A stretch of DNA of 64,000 nucleotides from Papaver somniferum (GCF_003573695.1 NC_039359.1:119791849-119855848); one strand, 5' to 3'. Shown: positions 45,359-57,045, numbered from the stretch's first letter. Numbers and translations are program-made. Notes: generated by a model not told the origin, from the sequence alone.

Positions 45359-45444
45359 TATTAGCATTTCTCGGTCGAACTCGCATGTGTTGCTATCTCA
45401 AGCATGTTTGTCAATGTTAGTGATCAAAACTGCGAGTCTCGATT
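45359..45444 (+). repeat. First 86 bp of the E 3' LTR
   Basis: After aaagggggagat it reads TATTAGCATTTCTCGGTCG (the expected TG mutated to TA), then follows the start of the F LTR as far as cgagtctcgatt. Here it changes to inverted LTR sequence. Confidence 0.85.
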
Positions 45445-47094
45445 AAAGAGAGATAACTTGGACGGTACCAAAGACCAATGTCCAAGGATCAATCAACTAC
45501 AATCAACAACCAAAGGTTGGATTAGAGAAGTTGATGATCTTAACGCACAACCTGTATTATTTCAATTATATAAAATATAATGCGGAAAAGAAATAACACA
45601 GACACCAGAAGTTTTGTTAACGAGGAAACCGCAAATGCAGAAAAACCCCGGGACCTAGTCCAGATTGAATACACATTGTAGTAAGCCGCTACAGACACTA
45701 GCCTACTACACGCTAACTTCGGACTGGACTATAGTTGAACCCCAATCAGTCTCCCACTGATCCAAGGTACAGTCGTACTTCTATGCCTCTGATCTCAACA
45801 GGACACTGCGTACTTGATTCCCTTAGATGATCTCACCCACAACTAAGAGTTGCTGCGACCCAAAATCGCAGACTTGATAATAAACAAATCTGTCTCACAC
45901 AGAAAAGTTTATCAAAGGATAAATCTGTCTCCCACAGATAAACCCTAGGTTTTCTTCCGTCTTTAGATATAAAATAAAGGTAACATGAACCAATTGATAA
46001 TCCGGTCTTATATTCCCAAAGAGCAGCCTAGATTAATCAATCACCTCTCAATAATCCTTCCTGACTACACAAGCGGATTATCGAGGAATCACAAACAGTG
46101 AGACGAAGATGTTTGTGACTTCTTTATCTTGCATATCAGAGAAATCTCATGATCTCAAGCCAATCACAGATTGTACTCGTACGATAGAAGATTCAAGATC
46201 AGATAAAAGTAGTATTGGTCTGGCTTCACAATCCCAATGAAGTCTTTAAGTCGTTAACCTGATTTTAGAGAAGAAAATCAAAGGTTAATGGAGATCGACT
46301 CTACGAGCGCATTAGTATCACAGAGACGTGTGGGGATTATGTTTTTTCTCAAGCTAGATGTCTCCTATATATAGCCTTCAAATCAGGGTTTTGCCTTAGT
46401 TACAAAGCAATCCATATTCACCGTTAGATGAAAACCTGATTTAGATTCAAGCTAATATTTCTCAACCGTTAGATCGAAAAACATAGCTTGTCACACACAC
46501 TTGGTAAACGTTTACTGGGTTTGTGAAAACCATGCCCAAACGTGTACGCGTATGTTGGTTCAACATAGTAACCCAAAAGGTTAACCATATGAGCATCTCA
46601 TATTAACCTGGTTCTTCTTCACCATAACTAGTTCAATTGACTCAAATGAACTAGTTAGAGAGTTGTTCAATTGCTATGAGATCTTATGTAACTACACAAG
46701 ACACAATTGAAAAAAAGATGATTCAATTCACAGAATCATCTTATGAACTTATAGCCACGGTTTGCATAAAGCATTCCTTAGTAATTTAAGTTTCATGTTT
46801 AGAGCACATCTTTAGATCATAACCACTTAAGCTCACAAAAAAGTTCGCGGACTTAAGTTAATCGGTTGAGTTTTCCAAACTCAACAGAAATTCTCGGAAA
46901 GAGAACTTCCGCCAGTTCGCGGACTGGGTTTGCGGACTTAGCACACAAACGAGTTTTGGAAAAACCAGCAGAAATTCTCGGTCGAGAACTTCTGATAGTT
47001 CGCGGACTGAGTCTGCGGACTGGGTTCGCGGACTTGGCAATCCAATTCCACAATCCTCCCAATTACTCTTGATTAACAAAGTTTGAAAAACTTC
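45445..47094 (-). repeat. Inverted LTR G, first part
   Basis: The reverse complement matches about 47640-49275 of the F 5' LTR (TATA box at about 46375-46366 on the minus strand, plus the palindromic-word array at 46845-47040). It joins the E LTR fragment at ctgcgagtc, a word present in both partners. It is broken at 47094 by the insertion of F. Confidence 0.88.
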
Positions 47095-49476
47095 TGATAG
47101 AGAATAGATCGGTAAACCTCGCATGCGTTGCTATATCAAGCATGTTTTTCAATGTTAGTGATCAAAACTATAAGTCTTGATTTCTAGCCTATTTAGCTAA
47201 GTCTCGGACTAGGATAGGAAAGTGTAGTAAGATCAAGGACTTCATGGAGATTCAACGACAACGACGACACCAAGGAACCGTGGAACTCCATCAACAAAAA
47301 GGTAGGTGGAGACTTGAACTTATCTATCACTCGAAAGTCTATCTATTCTTCTCCTACTTCTTGAGACATAAGTCGTATGCTATATATATAGACTAGATCA
47401 TACACAGTTGACATTTTGAGTTGAGTATTCAATGCTTATCTTGTTTCTCGAAATCGTGTGTTGGTAAAGCGTTTCGCTTTGATCGAGTTTATCTTTACCT
47501 AGTGACGAAAGTCATGAAACATTTCAATTGTCTTTGGAAATTGCTCTGACGAGAAAAGTTGTGAATAACGACTGAATAACATCCTCTTAGAATATTTCAA
47601 TGGTTGAAATGAGAGTTTAGATAACATAACCATATATTCCTTGAACCGAAGTTTTCGAACTTTGTTGAGCAAGGGAAATCGGTAGGATTGTGGAATTGGC
47701 TTTCCAAGTCCGCGAACCCAGTCCGCGAGCTGACGAAAGTTCTCATCCCGAGAATTTCTGCTGGGATTTCCAAATAACTCGTTTGCTGCTAAGTCCGCGA
47801 ACCCAGTCCGCGAACTGGCGGATCTTCTCTTCTCGAGAAATTCTGTTGAGTTTAGAAAACTCAACCCGATGAATTAAGTTCGCGAACTTGTTTGTGAACT
47901 TAATAGGTTATGATCTAAAGATGAGCTCTGAACATGAATCATTAAATTACTAAGGAATGCTTTATGCAAACCGTGGCTATAATTTTCATGAGCCGATTCA
48001 ATCGAATCGTATCATCTTTGATTCAATTGTGTCATAGCAATTGATCACTCTCTAACTAGTTCATTTGAGTCAATTGAACTAGTTATGGTAAAGAAGAACA
48101 TGATTAATATGAGATGCTCATATGGTTGATCTTTTGGGTTATCATGTTGAACCAACATCCACGTACACGTTTGGGCATGGTTCTCACGAACCTAGTAGAT
48201 GCTTACAAAATGTGTGTGACAAGCTATATCTTTCGATCTAACGGTTGAGAGATATTGGCTTGAATCTAAATCAGGTTTTCATCTAACGGTAAATATGGAT
48301 TGCTTTGTACCTAAGGCAAAACCTTGATTTGAAGACTATATATAGGAGACATCTAGCTTGAGAAAAAACTTAATCCCCACACGTCTTGTGTGATACTAGT
48401 GCGCTCGCTAGAGTCGATCTCCATTAACCCTTGATTTTCTTCTCTAAAATCGGGTTAACGACTTAAAGACTTCATTGGGATTGTGAAGCCAGACCGATAC
48501 TACTTTTATCGTAGTTGTGTGATCTGATCTTGCATCTTCTATCGTACGAGTACAATCGATTGATTGTCTTGAGATCGCGAGATTTCTCCGATAGGAAAGA
48601 TAAAGAAGTCACAAACATCTTCGTCTCACTGTTTGTGATTCCTCGAAAAACCGCCTGTGTAGTCCGGAAGGATTGTTGTGAGGTGATTGATTAATCTAGG
48701 CTTTTACTCGGAAATATAAGTCCGGATTATCAATTGGTTCTTGTTACCTTGATTTTACATCAAAAGACGGAACAAAACTTAGGGTTTATCTGTGGGAGAC
48801 AGATTTATTCCTCTATAGACTTTTCTGTGTGAGACAGATCTGCTTATTATCAAGTCTGTGATTTTGGGTTGCAGCAACTCTTTGTTGTGGGTGAGATCAG
48901 CAAAGGGAATCAAGTACGCAGTGTCCTGCTGGGATCAGAGGCGTAGGAGTACAACTGTACCTTGTATCAGTGGGAGATTGGTAGGGGTTCAACTATAGAT
49001 CAGTCCGAAGTTAGCTTGGAGTAGGCTAGTGTCTGTAGAGGCTTAATACAGTGTGTATTAAATCTGGACTAGGTCCCAGGGTTTTTCTGCATTTGCGGTT
49101 TCCTCGTTAACAAAACTTCTGGTGTCTGTGTTATTTCTTTTCCGCATTATATTTTATATAATTAAAATAATGCAGGTTGTGCGTTAAGATCATCAACTTC
49201 TCTAATCCAACCTTTGGTTGTTGACTGTAGTTGATTTTTCCTTGGATATTGGTCTTTGGTACCGTCCAAGTTATCTCTCTTTGATAATGACTCGCAGATT
49301 TCAATTTGCTTGAGTAAAGATCAAATCGAGAGATTGAGATAATAACTCCTTGAGATACTTTTTATCTAGATTGAGTGTGACTGTCTAGTTGATTCTCTAG
49401 CAAAGTGTTTCGGAGTTTGTCCATACAGATTGCTAAGCGAAATATTGGGTGGTGTTGTTAGACCCCCGCTTTTTCA
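47095..49476 (+). repeat. 5' LTR of element F (2382 bp)
   Basis: It starts TGATAGAGAATAG and ends ...gctttttCA. TATA box TATATATAGG at 48337-48346. It contains the palindromic-word array at 47700-47880. By eye it is highly similar to 53918-55940. Confidence 0.92.
47700..47900 (+). repeat. Palindromic word array in the F LTR
   Basis: gtccgcgaac-type words occur in pairs (about 47708 and 47723; 47792 and 47807) separated by cca, with a further ttcgcgaactt at 47879. Each pair is followed by a hairpin with GTTCTC or CTTCTC / GAGAA arms and then a ctgctggga/ctgttgag word. In the 3' LTR (54538-54710) one pair has lost half. In LTR G the words are gttcgcggac in inverted orientation. Confidence 0.78.
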
Positions 49477-49478
49477 AT

Positions 49479-49490
49479 TGGTATCAGAGC
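49479..49490 (+). promoter_or_regulatory. Primer-binding site of element F (initiator Met)
   Basis: TGGTATCAGAGC two bases after the LTR end. Confidence 0.92.
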
Positions 49491-49542
49491 AGGCAAACAC
49501 GTTAAAGACCTCACAAGTCTGTGTTTGTAGCGATCTGACTAT

Positions 49543-50010
49543 ATGGACTATAAAGTCTCAATTAACGCTTCATCAGGGTTGAAAAACAATCGCAAGAAAA
49601 GGGCTGACAAACTGGTGTCTCTTCAAAAAGGGTTGGATGAACAAAGCCGGATCAACTGTGATCTTGTTGCAGAAATTGGTGTTCTCAAGGATTTGATATC
49701 TAGAAATACTCTCTTTAAAGGTTTAAAAAATCCCAGTTTTTCCTCTCTCAAGAGATGTCATATATCAGATAGTAATCAATGACGAGATGTTGAGAAATCT
49801 GATATGACAAGGAACCAGTCAGTCAATCTTCAATGCATCATCTCATGTTGTGGTCCAACTGATCATATACATAAAGTTTGTATGTCTTTTCAAAAGAGTC
49901 TTAATGTTGCAAGTAATCGTTGTAAGAAAGCTAAAAAATTGTATGACTCTCTAAAAGTTCATACAACACTACCAGGAAACTCTAAATTGAGGAGTACTAG
50001 TAGTATGGGT
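49543..50010 (+). pseudogene. Element F gag remnant
   Basis: The gag start MDYKVSINA is in the same context as the gag start of element E (after tctgtgtttgtagcgat and about 55 bases behind the PBS). Directly after it the sequence jumps to SSGLKNNRKKRADKL and a heptad-rich LQKGLDEQSRINCDLVAEIG, so the gag core present in E has been deleted. A stop is at 49782. After it, CCGPTDHIHKVCMSF and CKKAKKLYDSLK correspond to the second Cys/His cluster and following helix of E. The deletion removes about 1.1 kb compared with E. Confidence 0.75.
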
Positions 50011-51300
50011 TCCTTTGCTTTAAGATCTACATCTCCTTTTAAATGGTTACTTGATAGTGGATGCGGTCGACATATGAGAGGAGATCTTACATGGTTTGTT
50101 TCATCCGTTGACTATGAAGGAGGTCATGTAGCGTTCGGAGATGGAAGTTGTTGCTACATTAGCAAAAAAGGTACGATCAAGCTACCTGGTGTTCCAGAAA
50201 TTCATGATGTGGTTTACGTTAAAGGTATGACTTCTAATCTTCTTTCTATTAGTCAAATCTGCAACAAGGGCCAATCCGGGGAAGTGATCTTTCAAGGAAC
50301 TCGTGGTAAAAACAATTGTTATCTTCTCGATACTCAGTTTAACAACCGTTGCAATTTGACTAAGGTGGAATCTACACATCTTTGGCATGAGCGTTTTGGT
50401 CACATCAATTACCGTCTTCTAACTAAGATCATTAACATAGAACTTGTTAGAGGCATTCCCAAAATCAATGCAAAGATTGAAGGTGTATGTGGTGCTTGTC
50501 AAAAGGGTAAGCAAACGAAAGTTCACCACAAATCATCACGATATATTCTCACTAAAGCTCCACTTGATTTAATTCATATGGATCTCTTCGGACCAATTCA
50601 ACAACCCACTGTTGCCGGTAAGAAGTATGCCTTTGTTACGGTAGATGATTACAACAGATTCACTTGGGTTGCATTCCTATCTCATAAGATTGAAACTCTG
50701 AGTGAATTCAAGATTATTGTTAAAAGGATCCAGAACGAACAAGGTCGCAAACTAAAGAAAATTTGGAGCGATCGGGGCACTGAATTCAGAGACACCAAGG
50801 TTTTTGAGTTCTGTGACGAATTAGGGATCATTCAACAATACTCACCACCATTACTCCTCAAGCTAATGGAGTTGCTGAAAGAAAGAATATGAACATTTAG
50901 GAAATGGCCAGGGTAATGCTCCACAACAAAAACTTACCTTTAAGATTTTGGGGAGAAGTTGTCTTCACAGCATGCTACTTGATCAACCGTGTGAATTTGC
51001 GGTCTAAACCCTTAACACTCCTTATGAGTTATGGTATGGAAGAAAAACCAATCTACACTACCTCAGGGTGTTTGGAAGTAAGTGTTATATTCAGAAAGAT
51101 CGAGAACAGAAAGGGAAATTCGACACCAAAAGTGACGAAGGAATCTTTCTTAGCTATGCTTCTGATAGTCGTGGTTTTCGAGTTTTTAATCTCAGAACAC
51201 AAGTCATGATCGAATCTGCTAATGTTATCATCGACGACATTAGTAATTTTCGTCAAGATAGTACTCCAGATGAGTTGCCTCCAATAGAGACAATTGAGAA
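50011..51300 (+). pseudogene. Element F protease and integrase
   Basis: Protease: KWLLDSGCGRHMRGDLTWF (copia-type DSG active site) and VAFGDGSCCYISKKG, then LPGVPEIHDVVYVKGMTSNL and LLSISQICNKG. Integrase: zinc domain HLWHERFGHINYRLL and CGACQKGKQTKVHHK; core DLIHMDLFGPI (Asp), IWSDRGTEF (Asp). Near 50845 the frame shifts, and the catalytic Glu lies in the following ANGVAERKN piece in another frame. There is then a stop, followed by WGEVVFTACYLINRV and, after a further shift, VFGSKCYI and SYASDSRGFRVFN (the C-terminal GKFD-type domain). Confidence 0.9.
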
Positions 51301-53070
51301 AGTCAAAGAAATTCCAGAATCAGTTGAAGTTATTCCAACTGTTACTGATCCTGACATTTCTAGTGATGAGGAGAAGAGCACTGATCAATCCATTCCTAAT
51401 GAACAAGAACGTGTCCCTCAACGACATCTTTGGGTTCAAAGGAATCTTGACCCAAACAGTATTATTGGGGGAAGGGATTCTACAGCCAAAACAAGGGTCC
51501 AACTTCAAAATATATGTAATTTTGGTTGTTATCTTTCGCAGGTGGAACCAAAGAATATTGATGAAGCTCTGAAAGATCCCTTTTGGGTAAATGCCATGCA
51601 TGAAGAGTTAAATCAATTTGAAAGACAAGATGTCTGGGAACGTGTAGCTTGTCCTCCAAATATCAATATTGTTGGCACTATATGGATATTCAAAAACAAG
51701 TCTGGTGAATTTGGGACAATTGTCAGAAACAAAGCTAGACTTGTTGCTCAAGGATATTCACAAATTGAAGGAATCGATTTTGACGAAACCTTTGCTCCCG
51801 TGGCACGTCTTGAGTCCATTCGGCTTTTATTGGCCCATGCCTGCTTTCTCAAAATTAAGTTGTTTCAGATGGATATAAAATCAACATTTCTGAATGGGAT
51901 TTTAAAGGAGGAAGTCTATGTCGCTCAGCCTAAAGGGTTCGAAGATCCTGATTTTCCTGATCATGTGATGAAGCTCAAAAAGGATTTATATGGATTAAAG
52001 CAAGCACCAAGAGCTGGTTTGAGAAACTCCCTACCTCTCTTATTAGAAAAGGATTTTCAAGGAGAGGAGCTGACAAAACATTGTTTACCAAATGGAGTGA
52101 GAAAGATGTTGTCATTGCTCAAATATATATTGATGATATCATCTACAGATCAACCTCTGAAAAATTCGCAAAAGACTTTCAAGTCTCCCTTGCTAAAGAA
52201 TTTGAAATGAGCAATGTCGGTGAGTTAAAATTCTTCTTGGGTCTACAGATTCAACAACATAATGAGGGTATTTACTTATCCCAAGAGAAATATGCACGTA
52301 ATCTTGTGTCAAGATTTGGTCTGGATAAGTCATCTCCTAAGTTGACACCTATGCCTACCACTGGTAAATTACACATAGATGAGAAAGGAGCAAAAGTGGA
52401 TCAAAAATTATATCGATCTATTATAGGTAGCCTTTTATATATTACAGCTACTAGACCTGATATTTATTTTAGTGTTGGTTGTTGTGCTAGGTTTCAAGTG
52501 GATCCAAAGGAATCTCATCTTGCAGCTGCAAAGAGGATCATACGATATATAAATCACACTGCTGGATATGGTCTCTCGTACACTTTTGATACTAATGCTG
52601 ACATTTCTGCCTATTCTGATGCCGATTGGGCAGGTTGCATAGAAGACAGAAAAAGTACTTCAGGGGGATTCTACTATGTAGGTCTCAACCTTGTAGCTTG
52701 GCATAGCAAGAAGAAAAATTCTCAATTCCTATCTACATGTGAAGCAGAATACATTGGTGCCGGATCATGTTGTACTCAATTACTATGGATGAAACAGATG
52801 CTTGCTGACTATGGTATTGATACTGGAATGATGAAGATCTTTTGTGATAACTCCAGTGCAATTCGAATTACTGAGAATCCTGTTGAGCACTCAAGAAAAA
52901 AGCACATTATCATAAGGTTCCATTTTATTCGTGATCTTTATGAAAATTGTATCATCAATATGGAATTTGTGCCTTCTGAACAACAATTGGATGATATTCT
53001 CACCAAACCCTTAGACACTACAACTTTTCAACACTTGCGGCAGTCTATTAGTGTTGTTTTAATTCATTAG
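51301..53070 (+). pseudogene. Element F reverse transcriptase and RNase H
   Basis: RT begins with PKNIDEALKDPFWVNAMHEE and continues KARLVAQGYSQIEGIDFDE, PVARLESIRLLLA, KSTFLNGILKEEVYVAQPKG and LKKDLYGLKQAPRA. A frameshift near 52030 lies before the catalytic IAQIYIDDIIY (52120). NVGELKFFLGLQ follows, then DQKLYRSIIGSLLYITATRPD. RNase H: YSDADWAGCIEDRKSTSGG (Asp), STCEAEYIGAGSC (Glu) and IFCDNSSAI (Asp). The end LDDILTKPLD is the usual copia end and the frame closes at 53070. Best match in memory is the SIRE/Maximus lineage. One shift is the main defect. Confidence 0.92.
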
Positions 53071-53917
53071 GATGTTTCATTGACTCTTTCCGCTTTGCTT
53101 ATTCTTATCTTTTGGGCAATTGAGTCTGAATCTCCAATAGGTACTTTCCAGTTCATTTTCTGTAGGAGTGTTGTTGGTATCTTTCTAGTATCTCTTTAGT
53201 GTTTCAAAATCCTTCTTTTCTTTCGAAATTAAGGTAGCTCATGTTGTTCATTCGGGAATGACATCAAATGGGGGAGAGTTCTTTTGAACTTGTGCTTAAT
53301 GGTAATATCTTGCGGGGAGTGCGACTGTGGAATTTCATAGGGGTTATCTTGTATCTTTAAACTCCTTGATGAATGCTGTTAGCTTTGGCTATAAGATTGC
53401 ATCTAAATTAAGTTGGTATGTTTTTCTCTTTTAGTTTATGAAATGTCTCTTGTGGAAATTTCATTATGAACCCGTTCTTGTACTTGTGCCAATTTTATTG
53501 ACAAAAAGGGGGAGAAATATTATAGTTCACACTACATATACATATGGTTTTCGGATCATTGTGTAAGAGGGAGTGGTTTCCATGATCGAGATGGAGTATT
53601 AACTAAGGGGGAGTTATACATATCACCGTAGTAGTATTATTAAAGTCGTGATGCAATTGGACTTTGATGTTCATAATAATACTACGACACTGTATAATGA
53701 TGATTGAGAATCTCGAGTTATCTCATTGTTGTAGATATGGATCTTCAACAACGGTGATGCTAAACTTACAACCTTTGGGATCATTGGAGTACTTGGAAGG
53801 ACGAATATTTCAAGGAACGTTGAAGATTGGACTATGGAATAGGAGCCACTAAAGTTTATCTTTTTTGTATTCCATATGTATAATAGTTTTGTCACTAAAA
53901 TTGACAAAGGGGGAGAT
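53071..53917 (+). other. 3' non-coding region and polypurine tract of element F
   Basis: It aligns from 53228 with E 44650 onward but lacks the third ORF and repeats of E. G-rich purine tracts at about 53272 (aaatgggggagag), 53507 (aaaaagggggagaa), 53605 (aagggggag) and next to the LTR at 53905-53917 (caaagggggagat). The last is the polypurine tract. Confidence 0.75.
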
Positions 53918-55942
53918 TGTTAGAGCATAGCTCGGTCAACCTCGCATGCATTGTTATATCAAGCATGTTTGCCAATGTTAGTGATCAAAACTATAAGTCT
54001 TGATTTCTAGCCTATTTAGCTAAGTCTCGGACTAGGATAGGAAAGTGTAGTAAGCTCAAGGACTTCATGGCGATTCAATGACAACGACGAAGATCTACAC
54101 CAAGGAACCGTGGAACTTCATCAACAAAAAGGTATCTGGAGACTTGAACTTATCTATCACTCGAAAGTCTATCTATTCTTCTCCTACTTGTTGAGACATA
54201 AGTCGTATGCTATATATATAGACTAAATCATACACACTTGACATTTCGAGCTGAGTATTCAATGCTTATCTTGTTTCTCGAAATTGTGTGTTGGTAAAGC
54301 GTTTCGCTTTGATCGAGTTTATCTTTACCTAGTGACGAAAGTCATGAAACATTTCAATTGTCTTTGGAAATTGCTCTGACGAGAAAGGTTGTGAATAACG
54401 ACTGAATAACGTCCTCTGAGAATGTTTCAATGGTTGAAATGAGAGTTTAGATAACATAACCATGTATTCCTTGAGCCGAAGTTTTCGAACTTTGTTTAGC
54501 AAGGGAAATTGGTAGGATTGTAGAATTGGCTTGCCAAGCTCGCGAACCCAGTCCGCGAACTGACGGAAGTTCTCATCCCGAGAATTTCTGATGGGATTTC
54601 CAAATAATTCGTTTGCTGCTAAGTCCGCGAACTGGCGGAACTTCTCTTCCCGAGAAATTCTGCTGAGTTTGGAAAACTCAACCCGATGAATTAAGTCTGC
54701 GAACTTGTTTGTGAACTTAATAGGTTATGATCTAAAGATGAGCTCTGAACATGAATCATTAAATTACTAAGGAATGCTTTATGCAAACCGTGACTATAAT
54801 GTTCATGAGCCGATTCAATCGAATCGTATCATCTTTGATTCAATTGTGTCACATCAATTGATCACTCTCTAACTAGTTCATTTGAGTCAATTGAACTAGT
54901 TATGGTAAAGACGAACATGATTAATATGAGATGCTCATATGGTTGATCTTTTGGGTTATCATGTTGAACCAATATCCACGTACACGTTTGGGCATGGTTC
55001 TCACGAACCCAGTAGACGTTTACAAAGTGTGTGTGACAAGCTATGTCTTTCGATCTAACGGTTGAGAGATATTGGCTTGAATCTAAATCATTTTTTCATC
55101 TAACGGTGAATATGGATTGCTTTGTACCTAAGGAAAAACCCTGATTTGAAGACTATATATAGGAGACATCTAGCTTGAGAAAAAACTTAATCCCCACACT
55201 CTTGTGTGATACTAGTGCGCTCGCTAGAGTCGATCTCCATTAACCCTTGATTTTCTTCTCTAAAATCGGGTTAACGACTTAAAGACTTCATTGGGATTGT
55301 GTAGCCAGACCGATACTACTTTTACCGTAGTTGTGTGATCTGATCTTGCATCTTCTATCGTACGAGTATAATCGATTGATTGGCTTGAGATCGTGAGATT
55401 TCTCCAATAGGCAAGATAAAGAAGTCACAAACATCTTCGTCTCACTGTTTGTGATTCCTCGACAAACCGCCTGTGTAGTCAGGAAGGATTGTTGTGAGGT
55501 GATTGATTAATCTAGGCTGTTCTTCGGGAATATAAGTCCGCATTATCAATTGGTTCCTGTTACCTTGATTTTACATCAAAAGACGGAACAAAACTTAGGG
55601 TTTATCTGTGGGAGACAGATTTATTCCTCTATAGACTTTTCTGTGTGAGACAGATCTTTTTATTATCAAGTCTGTGATTTTGGGTTGCAGCAACTCTTTG
55701 TTGTGGGTGAGATCAACAAAGGGAACCAAGTACGCAGTGTCCTGCTGGGATCAGAGGCGTAGGAGTAAAACTATACCTTGTACCAGTGAGAGATTGGTAT
55801 GGGTTCAACTATAGATCAGTCCGAAGTTAGATTGGAGTAGGCTAGTGTCTGTAGCGGCTTAATACAGTGTGTATCCAATCTGGACTAGGTCCCGGGGTTT
55901 TTCTGCATTTGCGGTTTCCTCGTTACAAAACTTCTGGTGTAT
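53918..55942 (+). repeat. 3' LTR of element F, 3' end lost
   Basis: It starts TGTTAGAGCATAGCTCGG and follows the 5' LTR to cttctggtgt at 55940. The final 350-400 bases are missing. TATA box at about 55154-55163. Confidence 0.9.
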
Positions 55943-55964
55943 GTTTTTCTGCATTTGCGGTTTC
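55943..55964 (+). repeat. 22-bp templated filler at the F/G junction
   Basis: The 22 bases from 55943 to 55964 repeat 55897-55918 exactly (gtttttctgcatttgcgg and four more). After it inverted LTR sequence starts (acatacctttttgttgatg). This is the pattern of a break repaired with a short copied insert. Confidence 0.8.
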
Positions 55965-56184
55965 ACATACCTTTTTGTTGATGAAGTTCCACGGTTCCTT
56001 GTATAGATCTTCGTCGTTATCGTTGAATCACCATGAAGTCTTTGAGCTCAGCTACACTTTTCCTATCCTAGTCCGAGACTTAGCTAATAGGCTAGAAATC
56101 AAGACTTATAGTTTTGATCACTAACATTGACAAACATGCTTGATATAGCAACGCATGCGAGGTTCACCGAGCTATGCTCTAATA
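55965..56184 (-). repeat. Inverted LTR G, second part
   Basis: The reverse complement matches the first 215 or so bases of the F LTR, from tagagcatagctcgg to atcaacaaaaaggtatgt. Together with 45445-47094 it represents one inverted LTR interrupted by F, with about 340 bases lost at the right junction. Confidence 0.85.
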
Positions 56185-56189
56185 ATAAG

Positions 56190-56687
56190 CTAGATTAAAC
56201 TGGGAAACACTTTTAAGATTCCATAACAACTGGCATATCGTAACTTCTCTCCGTTGTCACATAGACACTTTGCACGACATCGTTGATTAATCTCCAACAG
56301 AGTTTCACCATTTCTCATGTTTCGAGCCTCTTCCCTTATCATACCAATATACTTGTTGACATTCTTGGAAATTATGGAGAACCAAGCACTCAATACCATC
56401 GAATTGCGATTGTTGAGGTTTGTTGTTTCTTCTTCAAATTTCATTAAAACGCGTCCCCAAAACAGAATAAGTCGTAATGCTCCATCAACGATTGGATGAT
56501 TAGTGAAGAAAACATAATTCCTGCAGATACATTCATCTTATGACGTGCTAAAATTGAGTTTTTGTGCAACTCTCCAACTATCTGCTCTTCTTAATTCATT
56601 TTTCACACTAGCTCGAAGTGCATCTCTTTGATTTTCGGCCGCATGTTGCTCTTCGATGAATTGATCCATAGACATGTTTTGAGCCAT
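56190..56687 (-). pseudogene. PIF/Harbinger ORF1-like (Myb/SANT-type) protein remnant
   Basis: The reading starts MAQNMSMDQFIEEQHAAENQ at 56687 and has one TAA near codon 50. After it DECICRNYVFFTNHPIVDGA, LFWGRVLMKFEEE, RNSMVLSAWFSIISKNVNKY, an R(R/C)A-like helix and SCYGILKVFPSLI follow. The order DE-x2-C(R)-x-DP-like segment, FW-x-RV, N-x-L-x2-W-x2-I-x3-V-x-K(Y/W), C(W/Y)-x-(I/V)LK is that of plant PIF ORF1 / glutathione S-transferase T3-like proteins. About 165 codons, without frameshift. It may derive from a DNA transposon or a host relative; the transposase is not in the window. Confidence 0.6.
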
Positions 56688-56689
56688 TG

Positions 56690-56928
56690 GAAAATCTAAG
56701 AAAATAGGAAGAAGGTGTGAGTTAAAATGGTAGAGGAATGTGGTATTTATAGGGGGAAGATTTATGACCGTTGGATCAGATTCTACACAACGATGTAAAC
56801 TAGGCCGGCCGGTCTAAGAGGAGTCGCTAGCAGTGTAGTAAACGCCTAACGGTGTAAACTAGACCGAGCGGTCGAGCCGCTCGGTAGAAACTTGACCTGG
56901 CCTGGACGGTTTGCCAGATTTCCACCTC
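56690..56928. repeat. Palindromes and duplicated word before the foldback element
   Basis: A perfect 9-bp stem ACCGAGCGG / CCGCTCGGT with a 5-base loop is at 56863-56885. The word tgtaaactag(g/a)ccg occurs at 56793 and 56853. The word ggccggccgg is at 56803. No coding signal. Confidence 0.7.
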
Positions 56929-57045
56929 CATAGTGGGTGCTTAAATGGAAAATATGAATGTTTGCCACACCCATAGGAAGGGGCCTAAGGCCTATTCCTA
57001 TGCACATGCCAAACCATGGTATTTGGCATATATGCACCCACCATG
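56929..57045. repeat. Foldback (MITE-like) hairpin, about 117 bp
   Basis: The left arm starts ccatagtgggtgc and the right arm ends gcacccaccatgg. Pairing continues through ccataggaa / ttcctatgc to the centre ggcctaaggcc near 56987. Most of each arm of about 57 bases pairs, with scattered mismatches. No ORF. It resembles a small inverted-repeat element, but I do not see a target duplication. Confidence 0.7.

Larger units (their letters stand above)
37675..45444 (+). mobile_element. Element E: SIRE/Maximus-like Ty1/copia with gag, no pol
   Basis: Order on the plus strand: partial 5' LTR (37675-39839), initiator-Met PBS, gag (39903-41446), an unrelated or unassigned stretch (41447-43040), a small third ORF (43420-43788), a long non-coding region with several purine tracts, and the first 86 bases of the 3' LTR. 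Protease, integrase, RT and RNase H are absent. LTR sequence and PBS match element F. Confidence 0.85.
47095..55942 (+). mobile_element. Element F: SIRE/Maximus-like Ty1/copia with pol, gag deleted
   Basis: 5' LTR 47095-49476, initiator-Met PBS, remnant of gag (start codon and a coiled-coil/zinc part), protease, integrase, RT and RNase H to 53070, non-coding 3' region, polypurine tract and 3' LTR from 53918. The 3' LTR has lost about its last 400 bases. F is nested in the inverted LTR G: the two parts of G lie on both sides. Frameshifts near 50845 and 52030 plus stops make it inactive. Confidence 0.9.
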
